The notes under the pieces: generated by a model | The model's input: only the letters and a program-made list of their open reading frames with translations | Database searches by the model: none | Told to the model about the DNA's origin: nothing | Assembly: GCA_964386705.1 (NCBI GenBank) | Contig: CAYLTY010000012.1 | Location: 1-64,000, forward strand | Length of the DNA: 64,000 nucleotides | Source of the DNA: AM-0621 sp964386705 | GTDB lineage: Bacteria; Planctomycetota; Planctomycetia; Planctomycetales; Planctomycetaceae | Direction: 5' to 3' | Translations under genes and position numbers: made by a program | Shown: piece by piece, positions 53,879 to 63,065 of the stretch | Position numbering within the stretch: the first letter of the stretch is position 1 | Layout of the letters: each line of letters starts with the position of its first letter

Positions 53879-55381
53879 TTATGGCTCCAACGGAACCGGC
53901 TGGACGTGAGCCGCGGCTTCAACACCCCTGACCGCTTCCAACTCCACGGGTGACACATCGAGCACGCTGCGCTTGATAATCTCCCAGTTCAGATGCACTC
54001 CGATCAGGGCGATGAGCATCAACGGCATCGGGATCGCCCAGTCGCCGCCGCCCAATCCGCTATAGCTGAAGGGATTCAGAATGAGCGCGGGAAAAAAGGC
54101 GTAGACGGCGGCCGGAGCCAATGCTTCAAGTGCCATCGATGGCAACATCGAGATCACAACGCAAACAACAACACCCACTCGCAAATAGGTGCGACTGATA
54201 CCCGGTTTCACCGCTAACAAGGCGCGGCAGGCCGCGACAGCCAGCGTGGCATAGATCAGCAGATACATCGCCCAACTGGCGATGAACGCACCCGACCGAA
54301 AGCCGCTCAAGCTGCTTTGAGCGATCATCGCCACCAGGGGAACTGACCCCAGATGCAACAGCATGAAAACCAGAGCCCGTGACCCGCCGGGCAGAAAGGG
54401 TGACCTTAGGCGACTCCACCAGGAAAGTTTCCGCCGAATGCGGGTCGAAATCGTTTCGGGTTCCAGGCAGGCAGAGAGTCCGAAGACCGCCCACTGCAGC
54501 ACGAACAAACAAAAAGCCAGAGCAAAGCCCGAAGAAGAGTACCGATCGGAACTGATCAGCAGGAACAACAGGAACCCGTGGAGCAGCGAGCAGGTCAGCC
54601 GAATCCGCGGGCTGCGGCTGTCTGCTTCAAACGTCACTCGCGAAACGGCGACCTCAAAGAACAGATAAGAGTACGTCACGATAAACGACAGAAGCAGCCC
54701 GACACTGATCCAGGACTCTGCCGACGAACGTCGCACGGATGAGTAATACGAGCTGGTGCTGGCAAATGTCATCGCGCACACACACCATGCTTGCAGGCTC
54801 AAAATCGCGAGCAGCGCCAGCATTGTCAGAACTTGCCACGTTCGGCTGGTGGCGAGGCTGCTGAGCATCACACTTAAATTGATATTCAGCAGCGAAATAA
54901 TAAACGTCAGAGCTAGCACACCCACAACTGCCAACCAATCAAAGCCGGGCAGCAGGGAACAAAATGCAACGAACGGCGTCACGACCATCAGCAGCAGGAA
55001 CGACATTACCTGAGCACAACGAACCTTGCCGGAAATGATGCGGCGCGCGGACAGGGTTGTGATCGCAATCAACTCCCACGTGTTCTCTTCTGTTTCTGCC
55101 TGCATGCTGCGGAAAGACATAAAGGGAACAAAGACCAGCAGCGTGATCTGCAATCCAATCAGATAGGTTGCCAGTAGCGCCGGAACGCCTTGCTCATCAA
55201 TATGCCCGCCCGCGACTTGCACCCCCAGCATCGAGCTGACCCAGAGGCCAAGTAACAAGAGGCTGAACGTCGTCAGAAACAGCTTCCCCTTCAGCATCTG
55301 GCGAACTTCTTTCACCAGCAGCGGATTCAGGCGGTCACTGAGCCTGTCGAGGACCTGATCAACCTTCTGAAGCCACTTCAT
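53879..55381 (-). CDS. ABC-2 type transporter permease
   Basis: 500 residues, about ten to twelve predicted transmembrane helices. The start MKWLQKVDQVLDRLSDRLNP with LLVKEVRQMLKGKLFL is typical of ABC-2 permeases of the Nat/gliding-like type found in planctomycetes, where LVKE-R-x-x-L precedes the first helix. The early loop MSFRSMQAETEENTWELIAI is also characteristic. No ATPase gene is adjacent in the window; the downstream neighbour is the convergent giant protein gene, so the ATPase must be encoded elsewhere. Substrate unknown. Located in the cytoplasmic membrane. Confidence 0.85.
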   Translation of the reverse strand: MKWLQKVDQVLDRLSDRLNPLLVKEVRQMLKGKLFLTTFSLLLLGLWVSSMLGVQVAGGHIDEQGVPALLATYLIGLQITLLVFVPFMSFRSMQAETEENTWELIAITTLSARRIISGKVRCAQVMSFLLLMVVTPFVAFCSLLPGFDWLAVVGVLALTFIISLLNINLSVMLSSLATSRTWQVLTMLALLAILSLQAWCVCAMTFASTSSYYSSVRRSSAESWISVGLLLSFIVTYSYLFFEVAVSRVTFEADSRSPRIRLTCSLLHGFLLFLLISSDRYSSSGFALAFCLFVLQWAVFGLSACLEPETISTRIRRKLSWWSRLRSPFLPGGSRALVFMLLHLGSVPLVAMIAQSSLSGFRSGAFIASWAMYLLIYATLAVAACRALLAVKPGISRTYLRVGVVVCVVISMLPSMALEALAPAAVYAFFPALILNPFSYSGLGGGDWAIPMPLMLIALIGVHLNWEIIKRSVLDVSPVELEAVRGVEAAAHVQPVPLEP

Positions 55382-55613
55382 GGACCCGCCTTTGCCCGAT
55401 TGCGAACGGTCTCCCTGTCGTGCCGACTCATGCCGTGCGACGGCACTCTACTGCCAGCAACGGTAAGGGTGTCAATCGGATCAGCAGTGTCGGCCACGCC
55501 GATCAGGCCTGACACGAGGTTCAATCGTCAGCCACCGCTGAGTCTTTCTTTCGGATTTCTTGTAAGAAGCAGGACCGAGGGGCTACCAATATCTCCGGGA
55601 GGCCAGCTCTGAC

Positions 55614-56138
55614 GTGCCTGATGAGAATCTGGAATCGCTGTTTCGAACGTGGCTCATTGAGCATCAAGGCGCCGTCCTGAAGGTGGCTCGCGCGTACACG
55701 CTCACGCTCGAGGATTGCCAGGATCTCGTTCAAGAGATCCTGCTGCAGGTCTGGATGTCGCTGCCACAATTTCAGGGAAGGTCCAGTGCCTCAACTTGGT
55801 TCTACCGAGTGGCACTCAACACCGCGTTGAGTTGGCATCGTCAGGAACACCGCCGCCGCGGGCGTCAGCATGCGGCGATTGAAATTGCAGATGTGCCAGC
55901 CACGTCGCCAGAGAACAGCGACCAGTTAGTACAGCGCGAAACCGTAGAACGGCTTTATACCGCGTTGCGTCAGCTACCCAAAACGGACGCCGCGCTGGTG
56001 CTGCTCTACCTGGAAGACATGACCTATCGGCAGATGGCGGAAGTTCTCGGAATTTCCGAAACGCACGTGGGAGTGAAACTGAATCGGGCCAAGAAAGCGC
56101 TGAGCGAACTGCTGAAGGACGAGCCTCATGAATCCTGA
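55614..56138 (+). CDS. ECF-like RNA polymerase sigma factor
   Basis: 174 residues. GTG start with GGAGG 11 bp upstream. Region 2 lies at about 1-80 (LESLFRTWLIEHQGAVLKVA, LEDCQDLVQEILLQVW, STWFYRVALNTALSWHR). Region 4 is at about 115-165 (LPKTDAALVLLYLEDMTYRQ, MAEVLGISETHVGVKLNRAK), with a clean helix-turn-helix. Regions 1 and 3 are absent, as in ECF sigma factors. It overlaps the next gene by 11 bp, the usual arrangement with an anti-sigma or signalling partner. The stimulus is unknown. Confidence 0.93.
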   Translation: MPDENLESLFRTWLIEHQGAVLKVARAYTLTLEDCQDLVQEILLQVWMSLPQFQGRSSASTWFYRVALNTALSWHRQEHRRRGRQHAAIEIADVPATSPENSDQLVQRETVERLYTALRQLPKTDAALVLLYLEDMTYRQMAEVLGISETHVGVKLNRAKKALSELLKDEPHES

Positions 56139-56748
56139 TGATCTCAAACAAGCCTGGCAGGCTCAAACATCGCAAACCCGACTGACCATCAACCCGGAGT
56201 TGCTGCTAAACGAAGTTCGCCGCAACCAGCAGCAGTTCAACGTGCTGATCCTGTGGCGCGATATCCGGGAAATCGGTGTCAGCCTGGTGATGATACCCGT
56301 ATGGATCTTGCTGGGTGTGAAACTCAAGCTGCCTTGGGCATGGTACCTGATGCTCCCGTCCCTGATCTGGATCCCGGCCTTCATGCTGGTCGACCGGCGA
56401 CGACACAAGCAGTCTTTAGAGCCTGGTGAATCGCTGGCCCAATGCGCCAGGAACTCCCTGACTGAAGTGGAACATCAGATCTGGCTGTTGCGCAATGTAT
56501 TGTGGTGGTATTTGCTACCAATCTTTATCCCCATCATGGCATTCTTCAGCCATATCGGCTGGGAATTGCGTGCGGATGGCTGGTGGACAGTTCTGGGGGT
56601 CTCGATCATGGTCCTGTTTAACGTGATCGTCTTTGGCGCCATCCATCGCCTGAACCAAAACGCCGTGCGTACCTTCCTCGCTCCCCGCCGCCAGGAACTT
56701 GAGGATCTGGTGACCAGCCTGACTGCCGAATCACCCGGCGCGGACTGA
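56128..56748 (+). CDS. Membrane protein, possible partner of the sigma factor
   Basis: 206 residues; ATG inside the end of the sigma factor gene (11 bp overlap), so translational coupling is likely. The soluble N-terminus MNPDDLKQAWQAQTSQTRLT is about 45 residues, then four transmembrane helices in two pairs (about 48-65, 70-88, 128-148 and 152-172), and a short cytoplasmic tail. Position and topology suggest it holds or releases the sigma factor at the membrane, as anti-sigma factors do, but it lacks a zinc-binding HxxxCxxC motif or other known anti-sigma signature. The role is inference from gene order. Confidence 0.8.
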   Translation: MNPDDLKQAWQAQTSQTRLTINPELLLNEVRRNQQQFNVLILWRDIREIGVSLVMIPVWILLGVKLKLPWAWYLMLPSLIWIPAFMLVDRRRHKQSLEPGESLAQCARNSLTEVEHQIWLLRNVLWWYLLPIFIPIMAFFSHIGWELRADGWWTVLGVSIMVLFNVIVFGAIHRLNQNAVRTFLAPRRQELEDLVTSLTAESPGAD

Positions 56749-56833
56749 GTAGAGACTATTCTGCTCGCGTTCGCGAAGAATGCGGTGATGTCTTAAGCTG
56801 AGAGCATCCAATTATTCATTAGGATGAGCTCAC

Positions 56834-58462
56834 ATGAACGTCAGGCTTGCGCTCGCTCTGCTGTTGCTGGGTTGTCTCTGGATCGATCGATCAACTGTTG
56901 CTGCGGCCGAACGGCCTAACATCGTCGTCGTGCTGGTAGACGACATGGGGTTCTCGGACATTGGTTGCTATGGCTCCGAGATACCGACACCGAACCTCGA
57001 TCGACTGGCGGCGAAAGGCGTGCGCTTCACGCAGTTCTATAACGCCGCCCGCTGCAGCCCGACGCGGGCATCTCTGATAACGGGGCTGTATCCCCATCAG
57101 GCCGGAATGGGGTGGCTGGACAACATGGTCGAGCCCAAGTCGCGCGGCATTCATGGCAAGCTGCTGCCACGAAGCGTGACCATCGCCGAAGTTTTGCGAG
57201 ACACGGGATACTTCACGGCGATGACCGGTAAGTGGCATCTCGGCCAACAACACGGATCTGTGCCTTGGAAGCGAGGATTTCAACGTTCGCTGAACTCGCG
57301 GTTTGGCGAAGTTTACTTCCCGCAGGAAGAAGGCGGGCCAGGAACCAAGAACCTCTACCTGGATGGCAAGGAGATTCCGAAAGACTCACCCATCTTCGGC
57401 AAAGACTGGTACTCAACAGACCTGTTTACCGAGTGGGGACTGAAGTTCGTTGACGAAGCTCGCGAACAGAAGAAGCCATTCTTCTTGTATATTGCTCAAG
57501 GAGCTGTCCACTTCCCGTTGCGCGCGCCGCGCGAGGTTATTGAGAAATATCGCGGCAAGTATATGGTCGGCTGGGACAAACTCCGCGAACAGCGTCACGC
57601 GAAACAGATTCAAATCGGACTGATGGACCCCAAATGGGCACTGGCTCCGCGACCCGCTGATTCGCCCGCCTGGGACACGCGGGCACCGGATCGACAAGCT
57701 CGCTTTGACGAGATGATGGCCGTATATGCAGCGATGATTGATCGCATCGATTTCGCCATGGGCTCTCTGGTCGCAGGATTGGAGCAGCGAGGCGTGCTCG
57801 ATAACACCCTGATCCTGTTTCTGAGTGATAATGGTGGCAACGCGGAAGGTGGACCGCCGGGCGAGACTCGCGGCGAAGGCCCCATCGGTGGCCCGCAATC
57901 ATCGGTGAAACTCGGCATGAACTGGGCCACACTGACCACTACTCCGTTCCGACGTTACAAACATTTCACTCATGAGGGCGGCATCTGCACGCCGCTCATC
58001 GCTCACTGGCCGGCCGGCATCCCGGAGCTACGCCGCAATACTTTCGAGAATCAGCCCGGACACCTGATTGACGTCATGGCGACGGCTGTAGATCTAGCCG
58101 GTGCGAAGTATCCGACCGAGGTTGAAGGCCAGGCAATCGAGCCCATGCAGGGTGTCAGTCTGCGGGCGGGCTTTGATGGCAAGCCGCTCGGAAGATCGCT
58201 GCCGATCTGCTGGGAGCACGAAGGCAACAAAGCCGTGCGTGACGGGAAATGGAAGCTGGTCATGCGACACCGCCAACCCTGGGAGTTGTTCGACATGGAA
58301 GCTGACCGCACCGAGCAGCACAATCTGATCGCACAGCATCCCGAGCGAGCGAAGAATCTGGAAACCGCCTGGAACGAATGGGCTCAACGCACCTACGTTG
58401 ACGAGTGGCCCGGCCCCGATCACACCGATTGGGGTCAGGACGTGCCTCGCGTCAACAAGTGA
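56834..58462 (+). CDS. Secreted arylsulfatase
   Basis: 542 residues, signal peptide MNVRLALALLLLGCLWIDRS with cleavage near VAAAE. Type I sulfatase: metal-binding Asp-Asp in VVLVDDMGFSDIGCYGSEIP and the signature Cys74-Ser-Pro-Thr-Arg, whose Cys becomes formylglycine. SGKWHLG-like MTGKWHLGQQHG, FLSDNGGNAEGGPPG and HEGGICTPLIAHWPAG complete the active-site framework. Its length equals that of the sulfatase at 15836-17464, but the signature differs (CSPTR against CWPSR), so it is not a recent copy. AGGATGAG precedes the ATG. It probably removes sulfate from polysaccharides outside the cytoplasm. Confidence 0.95.
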   Translation: MNVRLALALLLLGCLWIDRSTVAAAERPNIVVVLVDDMGFSDIGCYGSEIPTPNLDRLAAKGVRFTQFYNAARCSPTRASLITGLYPHQAGMGWLDNMVEPKSRGIHGKLLPRSVTIAEVLRDTGYFTAMTGKWHLGQQHGSVPWKRGFQRSLNSRFGEVYFPQEEGGPGTKNLYLDGKEIPKDSPIFGKDWYSTDLFTEWGLKFVDEAREQKKPFFLYIAQGAVHFPLRAPREVIEKYRGKYMVGWDKLREQRHAKQIQIGLMDPKWALAPRPADSPAWDTRAPDRQARFDEMMAVYAAMIDRIDFAMGSLVAGLEQRGVLDNTLILFLSDNGGNAEGGPPGETRGEGPIGGPQSSVKLGMNWATLTTTPFRRYKHFTHEGGICTPLIAHWPAGIPELRRNTFENQPGHLIDVMATAVDLAGAKYPTEVEGQAIEPMQGVSLRAGFDGKPLGRSLPICWEHEGNKAVRDGKWKLVMRHRQPWELFDMEADRTEQHNLIAQHPERAKNLETAWNEWAQRTYVDEWPGPDHTDWGQDVPRVNK

Positions 58463-58643
58463 ACTGCGTGCGACTTGTCGTGCACCAGTCGCGCCTCGCG
58501 TTCGCCTGGAAGCGGTTCATTCCGATTGACGTTTGAGTATGGTAAGGTGCCGTTTGTGATTGGCAGCGTCGGCCCTGAAGCCGCTTTTCCGCGCTGATCG
58601 CTTACGCGTTCCGCTCCTTACCTCACAGACTCGTCATCGACTT

Positions 58644-59558
58644 ATGAAGACCATCATCGCCTTCGTCATTCTGCTGGCTGCACCTGCCGCTGTCTGGGCT
58701 GAAATTGGTATCATTTCTCCGTCAGCGGCCAATCAACTGCTCGAGGCTGCAGATGCCAGCAAGCGACCAGTCGTGCTTGATACTCGCGGTGGATATAAAG
58801 ACTACTTCCGAGGTCACATTCCGTCGGCCCATCATCTGAATTTCGACACTTTGCGAGGCACCGACAAAGGCGTCCCGGTGCAATATCTGCCCGACGACCT
58901 GACGCAAGCTTTGCTGGTTCGTGCCGGAGTTGATCGCAATCGGACTCAACTGATCTACGCCACGGGTGACGCTCTGCCGAACGATGAGATTCTGAGCGCC
59001 ACCATGGTGGCTTATGTGCTGGAGAAGTTTGGTGTGGAAGATATCCGCATCGTCGATGGCGGGCTGCCTGAGTGGAAGAAGGCGAAGCTGCCCGTCACGC
59101 AGGAGTATTATGGAAATCCAGCCGGTAAGTTGACGGAAAAGATGAACCCCGGAATTGCGATGACTCTGGAGGAGGTCTTGAAGCGCAAGGGGCAACCGGG
59201 AGTAATCCTCGTCGATGCGCGACCGCACAATGAGTACGTGGGTAATGACGATGTCTGGCTCCGCAAAGGACACATCCCGGGTGCAATCAGCTTCCACTGG
59301 GCACGGCTCATGGAGCAGAACAACACTCACAAGTTTCGGCCGTTCGATCAGGTCAAAGCCGATCTGCAGGCGGCCGGTCTGACGCCGGACAAGGAAATCC
59401 TCGTCTACTGCGGCACCTCGCGAGAAGGCAGCTTGCTGCGGTTCTATTTGAAGCACGTTGCCAAATACCCGAATGTGCGACTGTATGAAGGATCCTGGAA
59501 AGAGTATGCGTCACTGAAGCAGCACCCCGTCGAAACGACGGAAAACAAGGTCAAGTAA
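58644..59558 (+). CDS. Exported rhodanese-family sulfurtransferase
   Basis: 304 residues from ATG 58644, the start that exposes a signal peptide (MKTIIAFVILLAAPAAVWAE). Two tandem rhodanese domains, as in thiosulfate or mercaptopyruvate sulfurtransferases: domain 1 (about 35-150) has VVLDTRGGYKDYFRGHIPSA but no active-site Cys, domain 2 (about 175-295) has ILVDARPHNEYVGNDDVWLR and the active loop CGTSREGS with Cys256. It would move sulfane sulfur from thiosulfate or a thiol to an acceptor in the periplasm. The PiT permease gene begins 9 bp after the stop, so the two are almost certainly one operon. Confidence 0.92.
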   Translation: MKTIIAFVILLAAPAAVWAEIGIISPSAANQLLEAADASKRPVVLDTRGGYKDYFRGHIPSAHHLNFDTLRGTDKGVPVQYLPDDLTQALLVRAGVDRNRTQLIYATGDALPNDEILSATMVAYVLEKFGVEDIRIVDGGLPEWKKAKLPVTQEYYGNPAGKLTEKMNPGIAMTLEEVLKRKGQPGVILVDARPHNEYVGNDDVWLRKGHIPGAISFHWARLMEQNNTHKFRPFDQVKADLQAAGLTPDKEILVYCGTSREGSLLRFYLKHVAKYPNVRLYEGSWKEYASLKQHPVETTENKVK

Positions 59559-59567
59559 GTATCATCC

Positions 59568-60524
59568 ATGCTCACGGCAATCTTGCTGGCTGGTGTCTGC
59601 TTCGTCGCCTTTACCAACGGTGCGAATGCCAACTTTAAAGGTGTGGCGTCGCTCTACGGCAGCGGTACTACCACACTGCGACGCGCACTGTTGTGGGGTA
59701 CGGCCACAACCTTTGCAGGGTCAGTCACCGCTGCCTTCGTCTCGGAAGGCATGCTCAAGAAGTTCAGCGGCCGCGGGATCGTTCCAGACACGCTCGTGCA
59801 GTCTCCCTCATTCTTAAGTGCGGTAGCCATTGGTGCCGCGATCACAAGCTTCCTGGCAACTCGTTTCGGCTTTCCGGTATCAACGACACATGCGTTGGTC
59901 GGCGCCCTTTTCGGAGCTGGCCTCGCAGGCAGCGGAGGCGACGTTCAAATTGCCGCACTGGGAAAGAACTTTATCTATCCCCTCTTTTTCAGTCCGTTGG
60001 TCGCAGCAATTCTCGGATCGGTCACGTACCTCATCCTGCGAACGCTGCGTCTGGCGCCAGATCACCGCACGCGGACGCTCGATGTATTGCATTATCTGGC
60101 GACCGGCGCCGCCAGCTTTGCACGAGGGCTGAATGATACTCCCAAGATGGTTGCACTCCTGCTTGTCGTGCCAAGCTTGAATATCTCCTGGGGCTTCATG
60201 GGAGTGGCTGTGCTGATAGCCTTGGGTGGGCTGCTGGACGCCGACCGTGTCGCCGAAACCTTGGGCAAGAAAGTGACTGACATGAACCCGGGACAAGGTT
60301 TCGCCGCCAGCCTCGTCACGGCGGGATTGGTTACTACGGCCAGCCTCCACAGCTTGCCCGTCAGCACAACTCACGTCAGCGTTGGATCGTTGCTAGGCAT
60401 GGGTGCCACGACGCGTCAGGCCAAGTGGCGCACAGTGGGGCAAATCCTGCTGGCGTGGGTCAGCACTGTGCCCTGCGGAGCTGTGCTGGCAGCACTGGCA
60501 TACGTCGTGATCTCACGACTGTAG
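59568..60524 (+). CDS. PiT-family inorganic anion permease
   Basis: 318 residues, nine to ten helices. The two inverted-repeat signatures of the PiT family are seen: FTNGANANFKGVASLYG near the N-terminus with PVSTTHALVGALFGAG, and ARGLNDTPKMVALLL in the second half with PVSTTHVSVGSLLG. Members import phosphate, or sulfate in the CysP subgroup. The gene follows the rhodanese gene by 9 bp, so a sulfur anion substrate should be considered; no phoU-like gene is nearby, which weakly favours that. Substrate not settled by sequence. Confidence 0.9.
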   Translation: MLTAILLAGVCFVAFTNGANANFKGVASLYGSGTTTLRRALLWGTATTFAGSVTAAFVSEGMLKKFSGRGIVPDTLVQSPSFLSAVAIGAAITSFLATRFGFPVSTTHALVGALFGAGLAGSGGDVQIAALGKNFIYPLFFSPLVAAILGSVTYLILRTLRLAPDHRTRTLDVLHYLATGAASFARGLNDTPKMVALLLVVPSLNISWGFMGVAVLIALGGLLDADRVAETLGKKVTDMNPGQGFAASLVTAGLVTTASLHSLPVSTTHVSVGSLLGMGATTRQAKWRTVGQILLAWVSTVPCGAVLAALAYVVISRL

Positions 60525-60564
60525 TCAGTGATTGCTATGCGAACCGTTGGGTTGCGCGATTTCT

Positions 60565-61896
60565 TCACGCTCGCAGGGCGGCGACCAGGCGGTCGATTTC
60601 GGCTCGTGAACGTGTTTCTGTGACGGCGACCATCACGACGTCCGCGTTTCCAGCCAGCGCTTGCGGGCCGATGTCAAAACCGGCGCGGCGGGCTTTTTCC
60701 ATCAGGGCTTGAGCACCTGACGTCGAACGCAGGGCAAACTCTTTGAAGAACGGACGATTGAACGCGAGCGACAAGCCCGGCACCTTCGCCAGTTGCTCAG
60801 CGGCATAGTGGGCTTTGTCAGCGCACAACGTCGCGACTTCCTTCATCCCTTGCGGGCCCATCAGCGTCATGTAGACGGTGGCTCGCAGCGCCATCAGGCC
60901 CTGATTCGTGCAGATGTTGCTGGTGGCTTTCTCGCGGCGAATGTGTTGCTCGCGAGCTTGAATCGTCAGCACGAAGCAGCGGTTACCTTTGCGGTCGGTG
61001 GTCTCACCGATCAGGCGGCCGGGCATCTGACGGACGAACTCATTGCGGCAGGCGATGATGCCCAGGAACGGGCCGCCGTACTGCATCGGAATGCCGAGAC
61101 TCTGACCCTCCGCGACGGCGATGTCTGCTCCGTAATCACCCGGTCGCTTCAACAGGCCGAGGCTCAGCGGATCGAAGGATGTAATCGCCAACGCGCCGTG
61201 CTTGTGAGCGACAGCGCACAACTCAGCGGTTTGTTCGAGGCAACCGAAGAAGTTGGGCTGCTGCATCACGAGACACGCGGTCTTGTCGTTCATCGCGGCT
61301 TCGACGGCCGCGACATCGACCGTGCCGTCCGGCGTCGGAACGACCACCACTTCGCAGTCCTTGCGGAAGAGGTAAGTTTTCACGACCTGAATGTATTCGG
61401 GGTTCAGCGAGCCCAGCATGACGACGCGATCATGCCGCTTGGTATGACGGATCGCCATGAAGACGGCTTCGCTGACAGCCGTGCCGCCTTCGTAAAGGCT
61501 CGCGTTCGAGACATCCATTCCGGTGAGCTGGCAGATCAGCGATTGATACTCGAAGAACGCCTGCAGGCTGCCCTGACTGGCTTCCGCCTGATACGGGGTA
61601 TAAGCGGTATAGAACTCGGACCGCGACGCAATGGCATCGACGGCCGACGGAATGAAGTGGTCGTAGACGCCACCACCGAGGAAACAACTGCGAGTGCCGG
61701 GGCCGACGTTCTCACGGGCCTTCTGACGCAGTAGTTGTTCGAGTTCCAGTTCGCTGAGCGGCGCGGGCAAATCCAGATCGCGCTTCAGCCGCAGATCTGC
61801 AGGCACCTGATCCGCCAGAATGTCTTCAATCGACGAAACGCCAATCGCAGCCAACATCTGCTGCTGGGTTTCCGGAGTCGTAAAGAGATAGCTCAT
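60565..61896 (-). CDS. gcvPA: Glycine dehydrogenase (decarboxylating) subunit 1
   Basis: 443 residues, the normal length of the split N-terminal half of the glycine cleavage P-protein. Family motifs: SYLFTTPETQQQMLAAIGVS, FLGGGVYDHFIPSAVDAIAS, YTPYQAEASQGSLQAFFEYQ, ASLYEGGTAVSEAVFMAIRH and NICTNQGLMALRATVYMTLM. The pyridoxal phosphate Lys is in the other subunit, encoded by gcvPB, which should form the active heterotetramer but is not in this window. It follows gcvH by 49 bp on the same strand. The heterodimer decarboxylates glycine and passes the aminomethyl group to the lipoyl arm of GcvH. Confidence 0.95.
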   Translation of the reverse strand: MSYLFTTPETQQQMLAAIGVSSIEDILADQVPADLRLKRDLDLPAPLSELELEQLLRQKARENVGPGTRSCFLGGGVYDHFIPSAVDAIASRSEFYTAYTPYQAEASQGSLQAFFEYQSLICQLTGMDVSNASLYEGGTAVSEAVFMAIRHTKRHDRVVMLGSLNPEYIQVVKTYLFRKDCEVVVVPTPDGTVDVAAVEAAMNDKTACLVMQQPNFFGCLEQTAELCAVAHKHGALAITSFDPLSLGLLKRPGDYGADIAVAEGQSLGIPMQYGGPFLGIIACRNEFVRQMPGRLIGETTDRKGNRCFVLTIQAREQHIRREKATSNICTNQGLMALRATVYMTLMGPQGMKEVATLCADKAHYAAEQLAKVPGLSLAFNRPFFKEFALRSTSGAQALMEKARRAGFDIGPQALAGNADVVMVAVTETRSRAEIDRLVAALRA

Positions 61897-61945
61897 CGAC
61901 GCTGACCATCCTTAAGTTCGCAAGCAGGTCTGATCCTGTTTCCCG

Positions 61946-62332
61946 TTAGTGAGCTTCGTGTGCGCAGTGAGCTTCATAGGCCGTTCGATCCATCAACTGA
62001 TTCGTATCAGCCGGATTCGAGAGCCGGATCTTGACCATCCAGCCCTTGCCGAAAGCGTCTTTAGACAACAGGTCCAGATCGTCAGGCAGCTTGGTGTTGA
62101 CTTCAATCACCTCGCCGCTGACCGGAGCATAGATATCGGAAACGGCTTTAACGCTCTCGACCTCGCCGAGTTCGTCGCCAGCGTTGACCTTCTTACCGAC
62201 GGTAGGCAGGTCCACGTACACCAGATCGGTCAGCGCCTTCACGGCGAAATCCGTGATGCCAATCGTGGCTACGTCGCCTTCGACTCGAGTCCACTCATGG
62301 GTTTTCGCGTAACGGAGGGCAGACAGGTCCAT
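61946..62332 (-). CDS. gcvH: Glycine cleavage system H protein
   Basis: 128 residues from ATG 62332 (a TTG one codon earlier is in frame; GGAG lies 9 bp before the TTG-ATG). Lipoyl domain with the modification site Lys62 in GEVESVKAVSDIYAP, and the typical ends YAKTHEWTRVEGDVATIGIT and KLPDDLDLLSKDAFGKGWMV. It carries the aminomethyl group between the P and T proteins. It ends in a His-containing tail (AHCAHEAH) beyond the usual family end. The gene precedes gcvPA on the same strand; gcvT is not in the window. Confidence 0.96.
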   Translation of the reverse strand: MDLSALRYAKTHEWTRVEGDVATIGITDFAVKALTDLVYVDLPTVGKKVNAGDELGEVESVKAVSDIYAPVSGEVIEVNTKLPDDLDLLSKDAFGKGWMVKIRLSNPADTNQLMDRTAYEAHCAHEAH

Positions 62333-62434
62333 CAACGTAACTCCAGATTCTCAATCGACACGCCGAGCGTTAGTGGGCATGAGCCGCGTCCCACCAGAAC
62401 CGCACGGCGTTTCCGCAGTTCCACAGCACCGTTC

Positions 62435-62887
62435 TTAAGCTTGTGCCTTGCCGGTTTCAATCTCGCGGACCTTCTCCAGACGTCGGGCGTGGCGGCCGCC
62501 TTCAAAATCCGTCTTCAGCCAGATGCCCATAATGCGTTCCAGAGCCTGCTCGCCGATCAGATCGGCCGAGAGGCACAACACGTTGGCATCGTTGTGACGA
62601 CGGCTGAGTTCCGCCGTAAGTTCATCATGCACGGGAGCGGCTCGCACGCCATTGAACTTGTTGGCGACGATGCACATGCCGATGCCCGTACCGCAAATGA
62701 GAATGCCGCGATCGATCTGATGCTGCGAGACAGCTCCCGAAACTTTGCTCGCGTAATCAGGATAGTCGACGCTCTCCGTGCTGTTAGGCCCGAAGTCTTG
62801 TGCCTCGTGTCCGTGCGATCGGATCATGTCCATGATCCGGATCTTCATGTCGATGCCGCGATGATCACTAGCGACAGCAATCTTCAT
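62435..62887 (-). CDS. rpiB: Ribose-5-phosphate isomerase B
   Basis: 150 residues from ATG 62887, where the family N-terminus MKIAVASDHRGIDMK begins; the TTG at 62905 adds six residues without support. RpiB/LacAB motifs: catalytic Cys65 in GILICGTGIGMCIVANKFNG, the phosphate-binding SDHRG, and RRHNDANVLCLSADLIGE with His98 and Asn99. It interconverts ribose 5-phosphate and ribulose 5-phosphate in the pentose phosphate pathway. It lies between the Sua5-phosphatase fusion upstream (178 bp) and gcvH downstream (102 bp), all on the minus strand. Confidence 0.96.
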   Translation of the reverse strand: MKIAVASDHRGIDMKIRIMDMIRSHGHEAQDFGPNSTESVDYPDYASKVSGAVSQHQIDRGILICGTGIGMCIVANKFNGVRAAPVHDELTAELSRRHNDANVLCLSADLIGEQALERIMGIWLKTDFEGGRHARRLEKVREIETGKAQA

Positions 62888-63065
62888 GGGGTGTGCCTTA
62901 CTCAAGGTGTGTTCGAGGCGAGGTCCAGGAGTTTTTTATTCGAGCCGGTCAGGCTTCCGAGGTCTGCCAGACGTTGGAAGTTTCAGAGGATGGTCAGTCC
63001 TCACGGTGGCGGCTCAAAACTCCTGATTGAAATTCTAAATCCAAGTTCCAAAAGGGCTAACAAAA

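Noticed and set aside
61897..62434. Glycine riboswitch in front of gcvH/gcvPA
   Set aside because: The gaps are 49 bp and 102 bp, and I see no tandem aptamer-like conserved cores.
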